From Patescibacteria group bacterium (GTDB lineage: Bacteria; Patescibacteriota; Minisyncoccia; Phycocordibacterales; UBA2100), in the NCBI GenBank assembly GCA_015491055.1, contig WFWP01000021.1, positions 1 through 5,998 on the forward strand: a DNA stretch of 5,998 nt. Reading direction: 5' to 3'. Below are positions 5,158 to 5,998 of the stretch, piece by piece (position 1 is the first letter of the stretch; every line of letters starts with the position of its first letter). Below the pieces are notes generated by a model. It saw only the letters and a list, made by a program, of their open reading frames with translations, was not told where the DNA came from and did not search any database. Made by a program: the position numbers and the translations under genes.

Positions 5158-5998
5158 ATGAAAACGGATCAACTTGATTTCAAGAAATTGCGCGAAAAGT
5201 GGAGCAAGCGGTGGAGTGACTCGGGACTGTATATGACCGATTACAACGGTACCGGCAAGGAGAAGTATTATGTTTTGGACATGTTTCCTTATCCGTCGGG
5301 AGACGGTTTGCATATGGGACATACGGAAAGTTATACCGCGTCCGACATAATTTATCGTTATAAGAGAATGCGAGGATATAATGTGTTACATCCTCAGGGT
5401 TTTGACGCTTTCGGGTTGCCGGCGGAGAACTACGCCATACAAACCGGAATTCACCCCAAAAACACCACCGAAACGAATTCAAACAATTATATAGCGCAAA
5501 TGAAGTTGTTGGGATTAGGTCATGATTTGAACAATTTGATTTACACATCGTCACCCGAGTATTATAAATGGACACAGTGGTTGTTTGGAAAGTTTTTTGA
5601 AAACGGACTTGTTGAGAGGAAAACCGACATGATAAATTGGTGCCCTTCTTGCAATACCGGTTTGGCAAATGAGCAAGTGGAGAACGGCGCATGTGAAAGA
5701 TGCGGTACCGCAATTGAGCAAAGGGAAGTAAGAGGTTGGTTTTTCAAGATAACGGACTTTGCGGAAGACTTGATTGAGGGACTTGATGATGTTGATTGGC
5801 CTGAAACCACAAAGAAAAATCAAATAAATTGGATAGGGAAAAGCAAGGGGGCTTTGCTTAAATTTGCAATTTGCAGTTTGCAGTTTTCAAATAATGATTT
5901 AATTCCGAATCATAAAATCGCCGATGTTGAGATTTTTACTACGCGTCCCGATACCGTATTCGGGGCAACTTATTTGGTGTTATCACCGGAACATGAAC
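5158..5998 (+). CDS. leuS: Leucyl-tRNA synthetase, N-terminal 280 codons (C-terminus outside window)
   Basis: This class I aminoacyl-tRNA synthetase charges tRNA-Leu with leucine using ATP in the cytosol. The fragment starts with FKKLREKWSKRW, then MFPYPSGDGLHMGH (42-55), where HMGH (52-55) is the HIGH ATP-binding motif. HPQGFDAFGLPAENYAI (78-94) is the conserved leucine-site region. A zinc-binding module follows with Cys162, Cys165, Cys179 and Cys182 (CPSC and CERC), then REVRGWFFKIT and WPETTKKNQINWIGKSKG. The CP1 editing domain begins with TTRPDTVFGATY (261-272), which holds the Thr-rich editing peptide. Between WIGKSKG and TTRPDT there are about 12 more residues than in the E. coli enzyme, coinciding with a 7-bp tandem repeat in the DNA. 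The KMSKS loop and anticodon-binding domain lie beyond the window. The ATG at 5158 is placed normally for the family; no Shine-Dalgarno is seen. A promoter is visible upstream. Confidence 0.97.
   Translation, partial: MKTDQLDFKKLREKWSKRWSDSGLYMTDYNGTGKEKYYVLDMFPYPSGDGLHMGHTESYTASDIIYRYKRMRGYNVLHPQGFDAFGLPAENYAIQTGIHPKNTTETNSNNYIAQMKLLGLGHDLNNLIYTSSPEYYKWTQWLFGKFFENGLVERKTDMINWCPSCNTGLANEQVENGACERCGTAIEQREVRGWFFKITDFAEDLIEGLDDVDWPETTKKNQINWIGKSKGALLKFAICSLQFSNNDLIPNHKIADVEIFTTRPDTVFGATYLVLSPEHE
5861..5888 (+). repeat. 7-bp tandem repeat inside leuS
   Basis: Four consecutive heptamers read AATTTGC, AATTTGC, AGTTTGC, AGTTTTC; the first two are identical and the others differ at one and two positions. 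The array lies in frame in the LeuS coding sequence and encodes KFAICSLQF (residues 235-243) just before the editing domain. Because 7 is not a multiple of 3, successive copies are read in different frames, so the protein shows no repeat. This suggests DNA-level expansion or insertion of a repeat, not protein-level duplication. Confidence 0.6.

Noticed and set aside
5180..5713. Minus-strand open frame of 177 codons
   Set aside because: It lies antisense to leuS, which has all expected motifs here; the long frame is a by-product of leuS codon use.

Overview
The window is AT-rich bacterial DNA that codes densely in places and reads with the standard bacterial code. The two long genes end in TGA and contain no internal TGA, which argues against the UGA=Gly lineages Gracilibacteria and Absconditabacteria. 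The gene set suggests a Candidate Phyla Radiation (Patescibacteria, Parcubacteria-like) genome: an RNase J with a basic N-terminal extension, a membrane-anchored oligopeptide-binding protein with no permease beside it, a very short SecG, and almost no Shine-Dalgarno sequences. This placement is inference from gene content and style; no marker tree was possible.

Layout. The minus strand carries, in transcription order, secG (4795-5085), a peptide/solute-binding protein (2911-4614), rnj for ribonuclease J (905-2827) and a PfkB-family sugar/nucleoside kinase (1-591, cut by the window start). The plus strand carries the first 280 codons of leuS, leucyl-tRNA synthetase (5158-5998, cut by the window end). 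leuS and secG diverge from a 72-bp spacer holding a good promoter for leuS and a weaker opposing -10.

Three spacers break the minus-strand series. The 180-bp secG/binding-protein spacer has an AT-rich palindrome and a possible 28-residue ORF in an island of higher GC. The 83-bp spacer before rnj shows no clear signal. The 313-bp rnj/kinase spacer contains a perfect 12-bp inverted repeat, two short ORF candidates and a -10-like box.

The genes are housekeeping: translation (leuS), export (secG), RNA maturation and decay (rnj), substrate capture at the membrane (binding protein) and small-molecule phosphorylation (kinase). No tRNA, rRNA, CRISPR array, insertion sequence or phage gene was recognised. 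The most interesting unexplained items are the two small ORF candidates, the inverted repeat behind rnj, and a 7-bp tandem repeat that encodes an apparent insertion in LeuS.
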